Numbered from the stretch's first letter, positions 17,153-26,286 are shown. The stretch is DNA of 64,000 nt from Plantactinospora mayteni (GCF_016862935.1 NZ_BONX01000023.1:124001-188000), one strand, 5' to 3'. The notes: generated by a model not told the origin, from the letters alone. Made by a program: numbers and translations.

Positions 17153-18076
17153 CTATGCCTTGGTCGCGCCGGAGAGCAGGTCGATCCGCCAGTAGCGTTG
17201 CAGCGACAGGAAGAGCACCACCAGCGGGATGATCGACAGCAGCGACCCGGCGATCACCAGCCGATAGAGCGCGGGTTGGGTGTTGCCCTGGTTGAGCAAC
17301 GTGTAGAGGCCCAGCGTCACCGGGAACCGCTCGTCGTTCGCGAGCATGATGAACGGCAGCAGGAAGTTGTTCCAGATCGCCACGAACTGGAGCAGGAAGA
17401 CGGTGATCAGGCCGGGCACCATCATCGGCAGCGCCACCCGGCGGAAGATGCCGAACTCGCTCGCCCCGTCCACCCGGGCCGCCTCGACCACCGAGTCCGG
17501 CACCGCCGCCGCCGCGTAGATCCGGGCCAGGTAGATGCCGTACGGGCTGACGATGCTGGGCAGCAGCACCGACCAGTACGTGTCGGTCAGCCCCACCTTG
17601 GCCAGCAGCAGATACTGCGGTACGGCGAGCGTGATCCCCGGCACCAGCACCCCGGCCAGCAGTACGTTGAACACCACCGACCGGCCCGGGAACCGGAACT
17701 TCGCCAGGGTGTAGCCGCTCAGCCCGGAGACGGCCGCGGAGAGCGCCGCCCCGACCCCGGCATAGAGCAGGGTGTTCAGCATCCACCGCCAGAACAGCCC
17801 GTCCCGGTACGTCGACAGGTCGGTCACGTTGCCGACCAGCGCGTCGCCGGGCGCGAAGGTGGAGCTGGTGAAGAGGGTGGCCGCGTCCTTGCTGGCGGCG
17901 ACCAGCACCCAGGCCACCGGCAGCAGGCAGTAGAACGCCCCGATCAGCAGGATCGCGGTCGGCACCAGCCGGGTGATCCGGCCCTCCCCCGGGCCGCTCA
18001 TCCCGGCCCGCGCCGGTGGTGCCGTCCGCCCCGTGGCCGTGCCCCGGGCGGCGGTGACGGTGTCGGTTCCGGCCAT
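17153..18076 (-). CDS. ABC sugar transporter permease, MalG-type
   Basis: 307 residues with six membrane helices, from LVPTAILLIGAFYCLLPVAW to VIAGSLLSIIPLVVLFLSLQ. The EAA loop that docks the ATPase is EAARVDGASEFGIFRRVALP, ending MMVPGL. It starts one base after the stop of the MalF-type gene. With that permease it forms the transmembrane channel for the lipoprotein at 19081-20382. No ATPase gene is in the cluster, so a shared MsiK-like ATPase elsewhere is likely. Confidence 0.92.
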   Translation of the reverse strand: MAGTDTVTAARGTATGRTAPPARAGMSGPGEGRITRLVPTAILLIGAFYCLLPVAWVLVAASKDAATLFTSSTFAPGDALVGNVTDLSTYRDGLFWRWMLNTLLYAGVGAALSAAVSGLSGYTLAKFRFPGRSVVFNVLLAGVLVPGITLAVPQYLLLAKVGLTDTYWSVLLPSIVSPYGIYLARIYAAAAVPDSVVEAARVDGASEFGIFRRVALPMMVPGLITVFLLQFVAIWNNFLLPFIMLANDERFPVTLGLYTLLNQGNTQPALYRLVIAGSLLSIIPLVVLFLSLQRYWRIDLLSGATKA

Positions 18077-18077
18077 C

Positions 18078-19007
18078 TCACTGCTCCTGTCCGAAGGCCC
18101 GCCGCTGCACCAGCCGCAGGAAGCCCAGCGACAGGAGCAGGGTGATCGCGGCGATCAGCACCGAGGTGGCCGCGGCGGCGTACCGGTCGTCGGTGGCGAA
18201 GGCGTCGCGATAGATCTTCATCAGCGGCGTCCAGGTGGACGAGATCGAGTTGGTCATCGGCGCCAGCGTCATCGGCTCGCTGAACACCTGCAACGTGGCG
18301 ATCATGGTGAACAGCGTGGTCATCACCAGCGCCGGGGTGAGCAGCGGGATCTTGATCCGGAGCGCGACCTGGATCTCGGAGCAGCCGTCGAGCCGGGCCG
18401 ACTCGTACAGCTCGGGCGGGATCGCCCGGAGCGCCGTGTAGAGCACGATCATGTTGAAGCCGACGCCGCCCCAGAGCCCGATGTTGACCACCGCGTAGAA
18501 GACCGCGCCGGTGCCGAGCAGATCCGGCTCGGGCAGCCCGAACCGGGCCAGCAGATCGTTGAGCGGGCTGGTCGCCGGCAGGTAGAGGAAGCCCCAGAGC
18601 AGGCTGGCGATCACCGCCGGCACCGCGTACGGCAGGAAGATCGCGGTACGGCTGAACCGGGCGAGCCGGGCCCGGGGCCGGTCCAGCAGCAGGGCGAAGA
18701 GCAGCGCCAGCCCCAGCATGGTCGGCACCAGCAGTGCTCCGTAGCCGAGCACCCGCAGCGCGCCGGACCAGAGTTCGGAGTCGGTGACCGCGTTCCGGTA
18801 GTTCTCCAGCCCGGCGAAGACCTCGGTCCGGGAGCCCCGACCGAGCCCCAGCCCGGAGATCCGCACCTTGCGCAGGCTCAGGTACCCGGCGTACCCGATC
18901 GGGGCGAGGAAGAAGGCGAGGAACAGGATCACCGCCGGGGCGAGGAAGACGTACGGGACCCCGGTACGCCTTCCCCGGCGGCGCACCCCGGGGGTGGCCG
19001 TTGGCAT
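18078..19007 (-). CDS. ABC sugar transporter permease, MalF-type
   Basis: 309 residues. A basic cytoplasmic N-terminus (RRRGRRTGVP) is followed by YVFLAPAVILFLAFFLAPIG and five further membrane helices. The EAA-type loop is YESARLDGCSEIQVALRIKI, ending PLLTPAL. The downstream MalG-type permease begins at the next base but one. Gene order binding protein - MalF - MalG is the usual one for carbohydrate uptake CUT1 systems. Confidence 0.92.
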   Translation of the reverse strand: MPTATPGVRRRGRRTGVPYVFLAPAVILFLAFFLAPIGYAGYLSLRKVRISGLGLGRGSRTEVFAGLENYRNAVTDSELWSGALRVLGYGALLVPTMLGLALLFALLLDRPRARLARFSRTAIFLPYAVPAVIASLLWGFLYLPATSPLNDLLARFGLPEPDLLGTGAVFYAVVNIGLWGGVGFNMIVLYTALRAIPPELYESARLDGCSEIQVALRIKIPLLTPALVMTTLFTMIATLQVFSEPMTLAPMTNSISSTWTPLMKIYRDAFATDDRYAAAATSVLIAAITLLLSLGFLRLVQRRAFGQEQ

Positions 19008-19080
19008 CGACTCTCCGTTCGGTCGGCCGGTCGCTGTCGGCGGGCGGGTGGTCAGCAGGTCTCTGCCGCCTGCCCGCCGC

Positions 19081-20382
19081 TCAGCCGGCGATGGTGAAGC
19101 CGTTCTTGCGCATGTCGTCCACGGTCGCGGTCTGCATCGCGTCGACCGCTGCCCCGAACGGCGTCTTCGCGGTGATCGCCTTGCCGAACACGTCCTGGTA
19201 GGTCTCGTAGGTGACGTTGACGTTCGGTCCCCAGGTGACCCCGGCGGCGGTGTCGGCGATCTGCTTGGCCAGCGGATAGAAGTCGGTCTGGTTGGCGAAG
19301 AAGTCCGGTGGCGAGGCGAGCGCCGGGCCGGACTGGGCGTCCCGGGCCGCCGGATAGACGGCGCACTCCCGGACCAGCATGGTGGTGGCGGCCGGGTCGG
19401 TGTTCAGCCAGGTGGCGAAGCGTACCGCCGCCGCCTTGTGCGTGGAGGCCGCCGTGACCCCGGTCGAGGAGCCGCCCCAGTTGCCGGTCCGGTTCTCGCC
19501 GGCGCTCCACTGCGGCAGCGGTGCCATCGCCCACTTGCCCTTGGTGGCCGGCGCGTTGCCGACCAGTACGCCCGGGGCCCAGACCGCACTCGGCCAGGCC
19601 AGCAGGGTGCCGTCGTTGAGCGACTTGTTCCACTCCGGGGTGTACATCGGCTTGCCGTCGACCACGCCCTCGCCGACCAGCCCGCCCCAGTAGTCGGCGA
19701 CCCTCTTCGTGCCGGCGTCGTCGACGGTGACCCGCCAGGACTCGCCGTCGATCCCCCACCAGTTCGCGCCGGCCTGCTGGGCCAGCCCGGCGAACCAGCC
19801 CGGGTCGTTGGCGGAGAAGGTGGTGAGGAAGTGCTTCTTGCTCTTGCCGCGCAGCGTACGGGCGGTCTGGGCGAACTCCTCCCAGGTCTTCGGTACGGTC
19901 AGCCCGAACTGTCCGAAGAGGTCGGTGCGGTAGTAGAGCATCATCGGCGCGGCGTCCTGCGGGATCGCGTAGACCGCCTCGGTGCCGAGGGTCACCTGTC
20001 GCCAGGTGCCCTCGGAGAACTTCTCCGCCAGCGGTTTGGCCTGCTCGGCGATGTCGGCCAGCACGTCGTTGCTGACCAGGGTGGGCAGCGACTGGTATTC
20101 GACCTGGGCGAGGTCCGGCGGGTTGCCCGCCTTGGCGGCGGTGAGCAGCTTGGTGACGATGTCCGCACCACCGGCCTGCTTGCTGAGCGTCACCTTGGTC
20201 TCCGGGTTGTCGGCGTTCCACCGGTCGACCAGCTTCTCGATGTTGGGCGCCCAGGACCAGAAGGTCAGCTCGACCGGGCCGGTCGGCTCCGCCGGGTCGT
20301 CGTCCGACGTGGAGGTGCAGGCAGCGACCAGGCTGGCGCCGAGAGCCACCGCCAGGATCTTCGCGGCGAGCGTACGGGTCAT
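19081..20382 (-). CDS. Sugar-binding lipoprotein of ABC importer
   Basis: 433 residues. The signal peptide ends in the lipobox LVAAC (cysteine at about 22), followed by a Ser/Asp/Pro linker, then VELTFWSWAPNIEKLVDRWN, the usual opening of family-1 extracellular solute-binding proteins. It would be lipid-anchored outside the membrane and deliver oligosaccharides to the two permeases encoded downstream. Its promoter has TTGACA-17-AAGACT with a LacI operator at the -10 end. The beta-galactosidase gene is divergent, and two secreted galactanases follow that gene, so beta-1,4-galacto-oligosaccharides are the likely ligand (inference). Confidence 0.9.
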   Translation of the reverse strand: MTRTLAAKILAVALGASLVAACTSTSDDDPAEPTGPVELTFWSWAPNIEKLVDRWNADNPETKVTLSKQAGGADIVTKLLTAAKAGNPPDLAQVEYQSLPTLVSNDVLADIAEQAKPLAEKFSEGTWRQVTLGTEAVYAIPQDAAPMMLYYRTDLFGQFGLTVPKTWEEFAQTARTLRGKSKKHFLTTFSANDPGWFAGLAQQAGANWWGIDGESWRVTVDDAGTKRVADYWGGLVGEGVVDGKPMYTPEWNKSLNDGTLLAWPSAVWAPGVLVGNAPATKGKWAMAPLPQWSAGENRTGNWGGSSTGVTAASTHKAAAVRFATWLNTDPAATTMLVRECAVYPAARDAQSGPALASPPDFFANQTDFYPLAKQIADTAAGVTWGPNVNVTYETYQDVFGKAITAKTPFGAAVDAMQTATVDDMRKNGFTIAG

Positions 20383-20434
20383 CTCAACCTCTCAGTTTCC
20401 GTGGTGTCATCGGCTGGTGATCAACCAGAAACAA

Positions 20435-20450
20435 CTGGGAGCGCTCACAG
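20435..20450. promoter_or_regulatory. LacI-type operator O1
   Basis: CTGGGAGCGCTCACAG, an imperfect palindrome around GAGCGCTC. It overlaps the -10 end of the minus-strand promoter of the sugar-binding lipoprotein gene. Confidence 0.75.
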
Positions 20451-20477
20451 TCTTGGGCTCCCGATCGATCATGTCAA
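20449..20477 (-). promoter_or_regulatory. Promoter of the ABC importer-lacI operon
   Basis: On the minus strand TTGACA (20477-20472) and AAGACT (20454-20449) are separated by 17 bases, a near-ideal -35 and an acceptable -10. Operator O1 starts within the -10. Confidence 0.6.
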
Positions 20478-20534
20478 GACACGCTTTTGCACTTGTTCGC
20501 CTTGTAGATCCGTGTGGAATCATGCCCACTAACC

Positions 20535-20550
20535 CTGGGAGCGCGCACAG
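20535..20550. promoter_or_regulatory. LacI-type operator O2
   Basis: CTGGGAGCGCGCACAG, 15 bases before the beta-galactosidase ATG's ribosome-binding site; one more mismatch than O1. It is probably the roadblock or promoter operator for the GH42 gene. Confidence 0.65.
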
Positions 20551-20564
20551 TTCGGAGATCCCGC

Positions 20565-22640
20565 ATGAGTCAGACCCCGCAACTCGTGGTAGCCGCCGAG
20601 GACTCCGCCGGTCGGGCCGGGCCGCTGCCCCGGCTGACCCGCCTGGCGTACGGCGGCGACTACAACCCCGAGCAGTGGCCGGAATCCGTCTGGGCCGAGG
20701 ACGTCGAGTTGATGCGGGTCGCCGGGGTGAACCTGGTCAGCGTCGGGATCTTCGCCTGGGCCCTGCTGGAGCCGGCCGAGGGGCGGTTCGAGTTCGGCTG
20801 GTTCGACCGGCTGCTCGGCCTGCTGCACGACGGCGGGATCGGGGTCGACCTGGCCACCCCGACGGCCGTACCGCCGGCCTGGTTCCGTCGCCGCTATCCG
20901 GAGGCCCGGCTGGTCGACCGGCACGGCGTGGTGCTGGGCGGGGGCGCACGGCAGTCGTTCTGCCCCAGCTCACCCGCGTACGCCGAGGCCAGCGCGCGGA
21001 TCACCGAGCAGCTCGCCCGCCGCTACGCCGGCCACCCGGCGCTGGTGCTCTGGCACTCGCACAACGAGTACGGCGGCGCCAACGCGCTCTGCTACTGCGC
21101 CACCTCGGCCGAGGCGTTCCGGGACTGGCTGCGCGAGCGCCACGGCGACGACCTGGGCCGGCTCAACACGGCCTGGGGCACCACCTTCTGGGGCCAGCGG
21201 TACGCCGACTGGGCCGAGATCGAACCGCCGCTCGCCGCACCCACTGCGGTCAACCCCAGCCAACAGCTCGACTTCCTGCGCTTCTCCTCCGACGCGCACC
21301 TGGGCAACTTCCGGCGGGAGCGGGACATCCTGCACCGGCTCTCCCCCGGCGTGCCGGTGACCACCAACTTCATGATCGCCAACTGCAAGACGATCGACTA
21401 CTGGCGCTGGGCCGCCGAGGTGGACGTGGTCTCCAACGACCACTACCTGCGGGCCGAGGAGCCGGACAACCACATCGAGCTGGCCATGTGCGCCGATCTG
21501 ACCCGGGCGGTCGCCGGCGGGCAGCCCTGGCTGCTGATGGAACACGCCACCTCGGCGGTGAACTGGCAGCCCCGCAACGTCGCCAAGCGCCCCGGCGAAC
21601 TGCGCCGCAACAGCCTGGCCCACCTGGCCCGGGGTGCCGAGTCGGCGCTCTTCTTCCAGTGGCGGGCATCCCGGTTCGGCGCCGAGAAGTTCCACAGTGC
21701 GATGCTGCCGCACGGCGGCACCGACACCCGGATCTGGCGCGAGGTGGTGGCGCTCGGCGCCGACCTGCCCAGCCTCGAACCGCTGCGCGGCACCCGGGTC
21801 GTCGCCGACGTGGCGGTGCTGTGGGACTGGGAGTCCTGGTGGGCCGTTGAGCTGGACTGGCGCCCGTCGGTCGACCTGGACTACCGGGAGCGGATGGCGG
21901 CCTACTACGAGCGGCTCTGGCGGGACCGGCTCACCGTGGACTTCGCCCATCCGGAACGGGCGCTGGACGGCTACCGGCTGGTCGTCGTACCGAGCCTCTA
22001 TCTGACCACGCCGGCTGCGGCGGAGAACCTGCGCCGGTACGTCGCGGGTGGCGGGACGCTGCTGGTGTCGTACTTCTCCGGGATCGTGGACGCGGACGAC
22101 GCGCTGCATCCCGGTGGGCATCCGGGTGCGTTACGCGAGCTGCTCGGGCTGACCGTGGAGGAGTTCCTGCCGCTGCGCTCCGGCGAGACGGTCCGGCTGG
22201 GCGTCGACTCCGAGCCGACCGGGGCGACGCCTGGCGAGGAGATCGTCGGGGACGTCTGGGCCGAGGTGGTGGTGCCGCACGGCGCCGCGCCGGTACTGAG
22301 CTATCTGGACGGTCCTGCGGCCGGCGGACCGGCGGTCACCCGGCACACCCTCGGTGCCGGCCACGCCTGGTACGTCTCGACCCGGCTCACCGCCGCCGGC
22401 CTCGCCCCGGTGCTCGGGGCGGCGTACCGGGACGCCGGTCTGGTCCCGCCGGACGGGGTGCCGGAGGGCGTCGAACTGGTCCGCCGGGCCGGTGCCGACG
22501 GCAGCCGGTTCCTGATCGCGATCAACCACACCGACCGCGAGGTGGAGTTGGCGGCGACCGGCACCGACCTGCTCGACGGCACCTTCCAGCCGGGCGTATG
22601 CCGGGTGCCGGCCGGCGGCGTACGCGCGCTGCGCGCCTGA
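20565..22640 (+). CDS. Beta-galactosidase, glycoside hydrolase family 42
   Basis: 691 residues, the usual length for GH42. The barrel opens with YGGDYNPEQWPESVWAEDVE. The acid/base Glu168 is in WHSHNEYGG and the nucleophile Glu326 in LLMEHATSAVNWQ. The cysteine pair region NALCYCATS and trimerisation and C-terminal beta domains follow. There is no signal peptide, so it acts in the cytoplasm on imported galacto-oligosaccharides. ATG 20565 has GGAG eight bases upstream and is preceded by operator O2. It is divergent from the ABC importer operon and followed by the two secreted galactanases. Confidence 0.93.
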   Translation: MSQTPQLVVAAEDSAGRAGPLPRLTRLAYGGDYNPEQWPESVWAEDVELMRVAGVNLVSVGIFAWALLEPAEGRFEFGWFDRLLGLLHDGGIGVDLATPTAVPPAWFRRRYPEARLVDRHGVVLGGGARQSFCPSSPAYAEASARITEQLARRYAGHPALVLWHSHNEYGGANALCYCATSAEAFRDWLRERHGDDLGRLNTAWGTTFWGQRYADWAEIEPPLAAPTAVNPSQQLDFLRFSSDAHLGNFRRERDILHRLSPGVPVTTNFMIANCKTIDYWRWAAEVDVVSNDHYLRAEEPDNHIELAMCADLTRAVAGGQPWLLMEHATSAVNWQPRNVAKRPGELRRNSLAHLARGAESALFFQWRASRFGAEKFHSAMLPHGGTDTRIWREVVALGADLPSLEPLRGTRVVADVAVLWDWESWWAVELDWRPSVDLDYRERMAAYYERLWRDRLTVDFAHPERALDGYRLVVVPSLYLTTPAAAENLRRYVAGGGTLLVSYFSGIVDADDALHPGGHPGALRELLGLTVEEFLPLRSGETVRLGVDSEPTGATPGEEIVGDVWAEVVVPHGAAPVLSYLDGPAAGGPAVTRHTLGAGHAWYVSTRLTAAGLAPVLGAAYRDAGLVPPDGVPEGVELVRRAGADGSRFLIAINHTDREVELAATGTDLLDGTFQPGVCRVPAGGVRALRA

Positions 22641-22664
22641 CGGGACGGCGCTGTCGGTCGCCTC

Positions 22665-22693
22665 TTGACATCGTTCCACCGTGATGGTTCCGT
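22665..22693 (+). promoter_or_regulatory. Promoter of the galactanase genes
   Basis: TTGACA (22665-22670), 17-base spacer, TTCCGT (22688-22693). Operator O3 overlaps the -10. Confidence 0.55.
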
Positions 22694-22705
22694 GAGCGCT
22701 CACAA
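22690..22705. promoter_or_regulatory. LacI-type operator O3
   Basis: CCGTGAGCGCTCACAA contains the perfect 12-base palindrome GTGAGCGCTCAC, the best site of the four, overlapping the -10 of the galactanase promoter. Confidence 0.8.
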
Positions 22706-22770
22706 CCACACTTGTCGATGGCGCCCGGAGAGATCGCCGGTTGTGCCAGTTCAGCAGGGGCAGATCGTTC

Positions 22771-22786
22771 CTGTGAGCGCTCCCAA
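22771..22786. promoter_or_regulatory. LacI-type operator O4
   Basis: CTGTGAGCGCTCCCAA, 81 bp downstream of O3 (centre to centre) in the galactanase leader. The pair could support looping. Confidence 0.7.
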
Positions 22787-22843
22787 TTCAGAGCCTGGGC
22801 GGGCACTGCCGCCTCGGCGGTTGCCAAGGAGGAACGTCCACTG

Positions 22844-24421
22844 ATGCCGAACAGGAAGCTCGGGCTCGGTGCCCTCGCGCTGGTCGCGGCCGTACTCGTA
22901 CCAGATCTGGGTCGACCGGCGGCGGCCGGCCCCGATCCCGGGGCGGTGGTGGCGAACCCCGGCTTCGAGGCCACCGGTTCCGACGGCTCGCCGACCGGCT
23001 GGTCGGTACGCGGCCAGCGCTCGGCCAGCTTTGTCGAGCCGGGCGGCCGGACCGGGGCGAACCGGCTCACCCACTGGGCCGACCAGCCGTACCGGGTCGA
23101 GACCTACCAGCGGCTCACCGGGCTACGCCGGGGCGACCACACCCTCCGGGTCTCGGTACGCGCCAGCGGCGGCCAGCGCGACGCGTACATCTCGCTCACC
23201 GGCTGCGGCGGACCGGGCCAGCGGGTCGACCTGCCCCGCACCGGCGGCGAGTGGTGGGTGGAGGTGGCCCTGACCACCCGGGTCAGCACCGGCCGCTGCA
23301 CCGTCGGCCTCGTCTCGGACGGCAACGCCGGGGACTGGGCGCACTTCGACGACCTGACGCTGCGCCCCGCCACCCGGCCGGCGGGTGCCCCCGCGCTGCG
23401 GATCGCCGGGGCCGACGTCTCGCACCTGACCAAGAACGAGCACCACGGCGCGGTCTACCGCGACCGCGCCGGACCTCGCCGGGACGCGCTGCGAATCCTG
23501 CGCGACGACGGCGTCAACTACGCCCGGGTGAAGGTCTGGGTCGACCCGGCCGACGGGTTCAGCGACAAGGCGGACGTACTGGCCAAGGCACGCCGGGCCA
23601 AGGCGCTCGGCATGGGCCTGCTGGTCGACTTCCACTACTCGGACACCTGGGCCGACCCGGGCAAGCAGTTCAAGCCCGCCGCCTGGGCGGAGCTGCCCTT
23701 CGAGCGGCTCCGGCAGGCGCTCTACGACCACACCTACGACGTGGTCTCCAGCCTGCGCCGGCAGGGCACCCCGGCCGACATGGTGCAGGTCGGCAACGAG
23801 ATCAACGGCGGGATGCTCTGGCCGGACGGGCGCTGGGACAACTGGGACGGGCTGGCGGCCCTGCTCACCGCGGCCAGCACCGCGGTCACCGACGCCTCGC
23901 CGGCCAGCCGGGTCGCGCTGCACCTGGCCGAGGGCGGCAACAACGGCGGCCACCGGTGGTGGTTCGACAACGCGGTCAGCCGGGGCGTGCCGTTCGACCT
24001 CGTCGCCGTCTCGCACTACACGTACTGGCACGGGCCGCTCGGCTCGCTCCAGGCCAACCTCTTCGACCTGACCAGCCGGTACGGCCGGCCGGTGATGGTG
24101 GTGGAGACCGGGTACGGCTTCACGCTGGCCGAGCAGGACCAAGAGGCAAACATCTTCAACGCCTCGCTGCAACAGGCCGGCGGCTATCCGGCCACCCCCG
24201 AGGGTCAGGCCGACGCGATCCGCGACATGGTCAACACCGTCGCCGCCGTACCCGGTGCGCTCGGCGTCTTCTACTGGGAACCGACCTGGACCGCGGTCGC
24301 CGGAGCCGGCTGGGATCCGGCCGACCCGAGCTCCGGGGACGGCTGGGAGAACCAGGCGCTCTTCGACTACTCCGGTCGGGCCCTGCCCGGACTGCGGGTA
24401 CTCGGCGACGCCGCTCGATAG
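22844..24421 (+). CDS. Secreted arabinogalactan endo-beta-1,4-galactanase (GH53), copy 1
   Basis: 525 residues. A signal peptide (MPNRKLGLGALALVAAVLVP, cleaved near AAA-G) leads to a ~150-residue beta-sandwich that looks like a carbohydrate-binding module (NPGFEATGSDGSPTGWSVRG ... WAHFDDLTLRP). The GH53 barrel follows: GVNYARVKVWVDPADGFSDK, GLLVDFHYSDTWADPGKQFK, catalytic acid/base Glu319 in VQVGNEINGGMLWPDG, nucleophile Glu421 in VVETGYGFT. It cuts beta-1,4-galactan outside the cell. AAGGAGG lies ten bases before the ATG. Copy 2 follows 31 bp downstream with the same architecture. Confidence 0.93.
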   Translation: MPNRKLGLGALALVAAVLVPDLGRPAAAGPDPGAVVANPGFEATGSDGSPTGWSVRGQRSASFVEPGGRTGANRLTHWADQPYRVETYQRLTGLRRGDHTLRVSVRASGGQRDAYISLTGCGGPGQRVDLPRTGGEWWVEVALTTRVSTGRCTVGLVSDGNAGDWAHFDDLTLRPATRPAGAPALRIAGADVSHLTKNEHHGAVYRDRAGPRRDALRILRDDGVNYARVKVWVDPADGFSDKADVLAKARRAKALGMGLLVDFHYSDTWADPGKQFKPAAWAELPFERLRQALYDHTYDVVSSLRRQGTPADMVQVGNEINGGMLWPDGRWDNWDGLAALLTAASTAVTDASPASRVALHLAEGGNNGGHRWWFDNAVSRGVPFDLVAVSHYTYWHGPLGSLQANLFDLTSRYGRPVMVVETGYGFTLAEQDQEANIFNASLQQAGGYPATPEGQADAIRDMVNTVAAVPGALGVFYWEPTWTAVAGAGWDPADPSSGDGWENQALFDYSGRALPGLRVLGDAAR

Positions 24422-24452
24422 GCACTCATCCCCCTCGACGGAAGGAATCCCC

Positions 24453-26042
24453 ATGAGCGGTCCGTCCCATCCGCTCCGTACGGCAGCCGCCGCTCTCGGC
24501 GCCGTACTGCTCGCCGCCGGCCTGGTCGTCGGCCCCGCCCCGAGTCCCGTGCACGCCGCCGCCACCATCACCAACCCGGGCTTCGAGTCCTCCGGCGCCA
24601 GCCAGAACCCGCCGGGCTGGTCCGAGTCGTCCAGCTCCGGCCAGCAGAGTGCCAGCTTCACCGAGGCCGGTGGGCGGTCCGGCAACTACCGCCTGTCGCA
24701 CTGGGCCTCCGGCGCCTACCGGGTGGAGACCCACCAGCAGCTCACCGGGCTCGGCGCGGGGTCGTACACCCTGCGGGCCTGGGTCCGCTCCGGCGGCGGC
24801 CAGGTCGCCGCCTACCTGGCGCTGCGCGGCTGCGGCGGCGCCGAGCAGCGGGTCGGCATCCCGACCACCTCCAGTTGGACCCAGGTCTCGGTGACCGCCC
24901 AGGTGACCGGCGGGCAGTGCACCGCCGCGGTGGTCTCGGACGCCCGGGCCGGCAACTGGATCAACGTCGACGACGTGGAGTTCACCGGCGGCGGCACCGG
25001 CAATCCGGGCGGCAGCGTGCCGATCCGTGGCGTCGACATCTCCACCCTGCTCAAGAGCCAGGACCGGGGCGGCGTCTACCGGGATGCCGCCGGCACCCAG
25101 CGGGACCCGCTGCAACTGCTCACCGCCAACGGGGTCAACTACGCCCGGCTGAAGGTCTGGGTCAACCCGGCCGACGGCTACAACAACCGGGCCCGGGTGC
25201 TGACCATGGCCAGCCGGATCAAGGCGCAGGGGATGCGGCTGCTGGTCGACTTCCACTACTCGGACAGTTGGGCCGACCCCGGCAAGCAGAACAAGCCGGC
25301 CGCGTGGAGCGGGTACAGCTTCACCCAGCTCCGGGACGCGGTCTACAACCACACGTACGACGTGCTGAACGCGCTGAAGGCGCAGGGTACGACGGCCGAC
25401 ATGGTGCAGGTCGGCAACGAGATCAACGACGGCATGCTCTGGCCGGACGGGCGCAGTGACAACTGGGCCAACCTGGCCGTCCTGCTCACCGCCGGCAGCA
25501 ACGCGGTGAAGGCGGTGAACAGTTCGACTCAGGTGATGCTGCACCTGGCCGAGGGCGGCAACAACTCGCAGCACCGGTGGTGGTTCGACCAGGCCACCTC
25601 CCGGGGAGTGCCGTTCGACGTGATCGGGGTGTCGCACTACCTCTACTGGCACGGCTCGCTGGGCAGTCTCCAGGCCAACCTCAACGACCTCGCCTCCCGG
25701 TACGGCCGGCCGGTGCTGGTCGCCGAGACCGCGTACGGCTTCACCCTGAACGCCGACGACAGCGAGCCGAACATCTTCAACTCCTCGTTGCAGCAGGCCG
25801 GCGGCTATCCGGCCACCCCGCAGGGCCAGGCCGACGCGCTGCGGGCGGTCTTCGACGTCGTCCGCTCGGTACCCAACGGCCGGGGCCTGGGAGTCTTCTA
25901 CTGGGAGCCCACCTGGACGGCGGTACCCGGCAACGGCTGGGACCCGACCAACCCGTCCTCGGGCAACGGCTGGGAGAACCAGGCGCTCTTCGACTACGGC
26001 GACCGCGCGCTGCCCGGGCTGGCGGTCTTCGGCTCGATCTGA
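24453..26042 (+). CDS. Secreted arabinogalactan endo-beta-1,4-galactanase (GH53), copy 2
   Basis: 529 residues with signal peptide ending SPVHAAA, the same N-terminal binding-module-like sandwich (NPGFESSGASQNPPGWSESS, NWINVDDVEF), a Gly-rich linker (TGGGTGNPGG) and a GH53 barrel: GVNYARLKVWVNPADGYNNR, LLVDFHYSDSWADPGKQNKP, Glu323 in VQVGNEINDGMLWPDG, Glu425 in VAETAYGFT. It is clearly a tandem paralogue of copy 1. Differences, such as the linker, an Asn-rich insertion around NSSTQ and Asn/Asp swaps at the active-site rim, could give different chain-length preference. It shares the promoter of copy 1 and is followed by a strong terminator. Confidence 0.93.
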   Translation: MSGPSHPLRTAAAALGAVLLAAGLVVGPAPSPVHAAATITNPGFESSGASQNPPGWSESSSSGQQSASFTEAGGRSGNYRLSHWASGAYRVETHQQLTGLGAGSYTLRAWVRSGGGQVAAYLALRGCGGAEQRVGIPTTSSWTQVSVTAQVTGGQCTAAVVSDARAGNWINVDDVEFTGGGTGNPGGSVPIRGVDISTLLKSQDRGGVYRDAAGTQRDPLQLLTANGVNYARLKVWVNPADGYNNRARVLTMASRIKAQGMRLLVDFHYSDSWADPGKQNKPAAWSGYSFTQLRDAVYNHTYDVLNALKAQGTTADMVQVGNEINDGMLWPDGRSDNWANLAVLLTAGSNAVKAVNSSTQVMLHLAEGGNNSQHRWWFDQATSRGVPFDVIGVSHYLYWHGSLGSLQANLNDLASRYGRPVLVAETAYGFTLNADDSEPNIFNSSLQQAGGYPATPQGQADALRAVFDVVRSVPNGRGLGVFYWEPTWTAVPGNGWDPTNPSSGNGWENQALFDYGDRALPGLAVFGSI

Positions 26043-26079
26043 GGCGAGGCCGGTCGGCCCGACCGATGTGCGGACCTGC

Positions 26080-26116
26080 GGCGGCTCCGGCCCGGACCAC
26101 CCGGGCCGGAGCCGCC
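26080..26116 (+). terminator. Terminator of galactanase operon
   Basis: GGCGGCTCCGGCCCGG pairs perfectly with CCGGGCCGGAGCCGCC around ACCAC, 38 bases after the stop of the second galactanase. No T-run, as is usual in these genomes. Confidence 0.75.
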
Positions 26117-26261
26117 GTCGCGGTTCCCCGTCTCTGCCAGGTCGGCGAGGTCGGGGTGCCGAACGGCAGTTCATGCCCCTCGGGTCGGCGCCGTTCAGCA
26201 TGACCAGGATCACTCCGGGGAATCGACCACCGGAGTCGGTGTGTTGTCGTCGATAGTTTCC

Positions 26262-26286
26262 CGATATATCGTTGAGCTATCAACGA
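26262..26286. promoter_or_regulatory. PadR operator/promoter region
   Basis: CGATATATCG (26262-26271) is a perfect palindrome. It overlaps a second inverted repeat, TCGTTGA-gcta-TCAACGA (26269-26286). Both lie 20-44 bases before the PadR ATG. A TTGTCG at 26244 with TATCGT at 26267 (17-base spacing) would form the promoter, so the protein probably represses itself. Confidence 0.55.
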
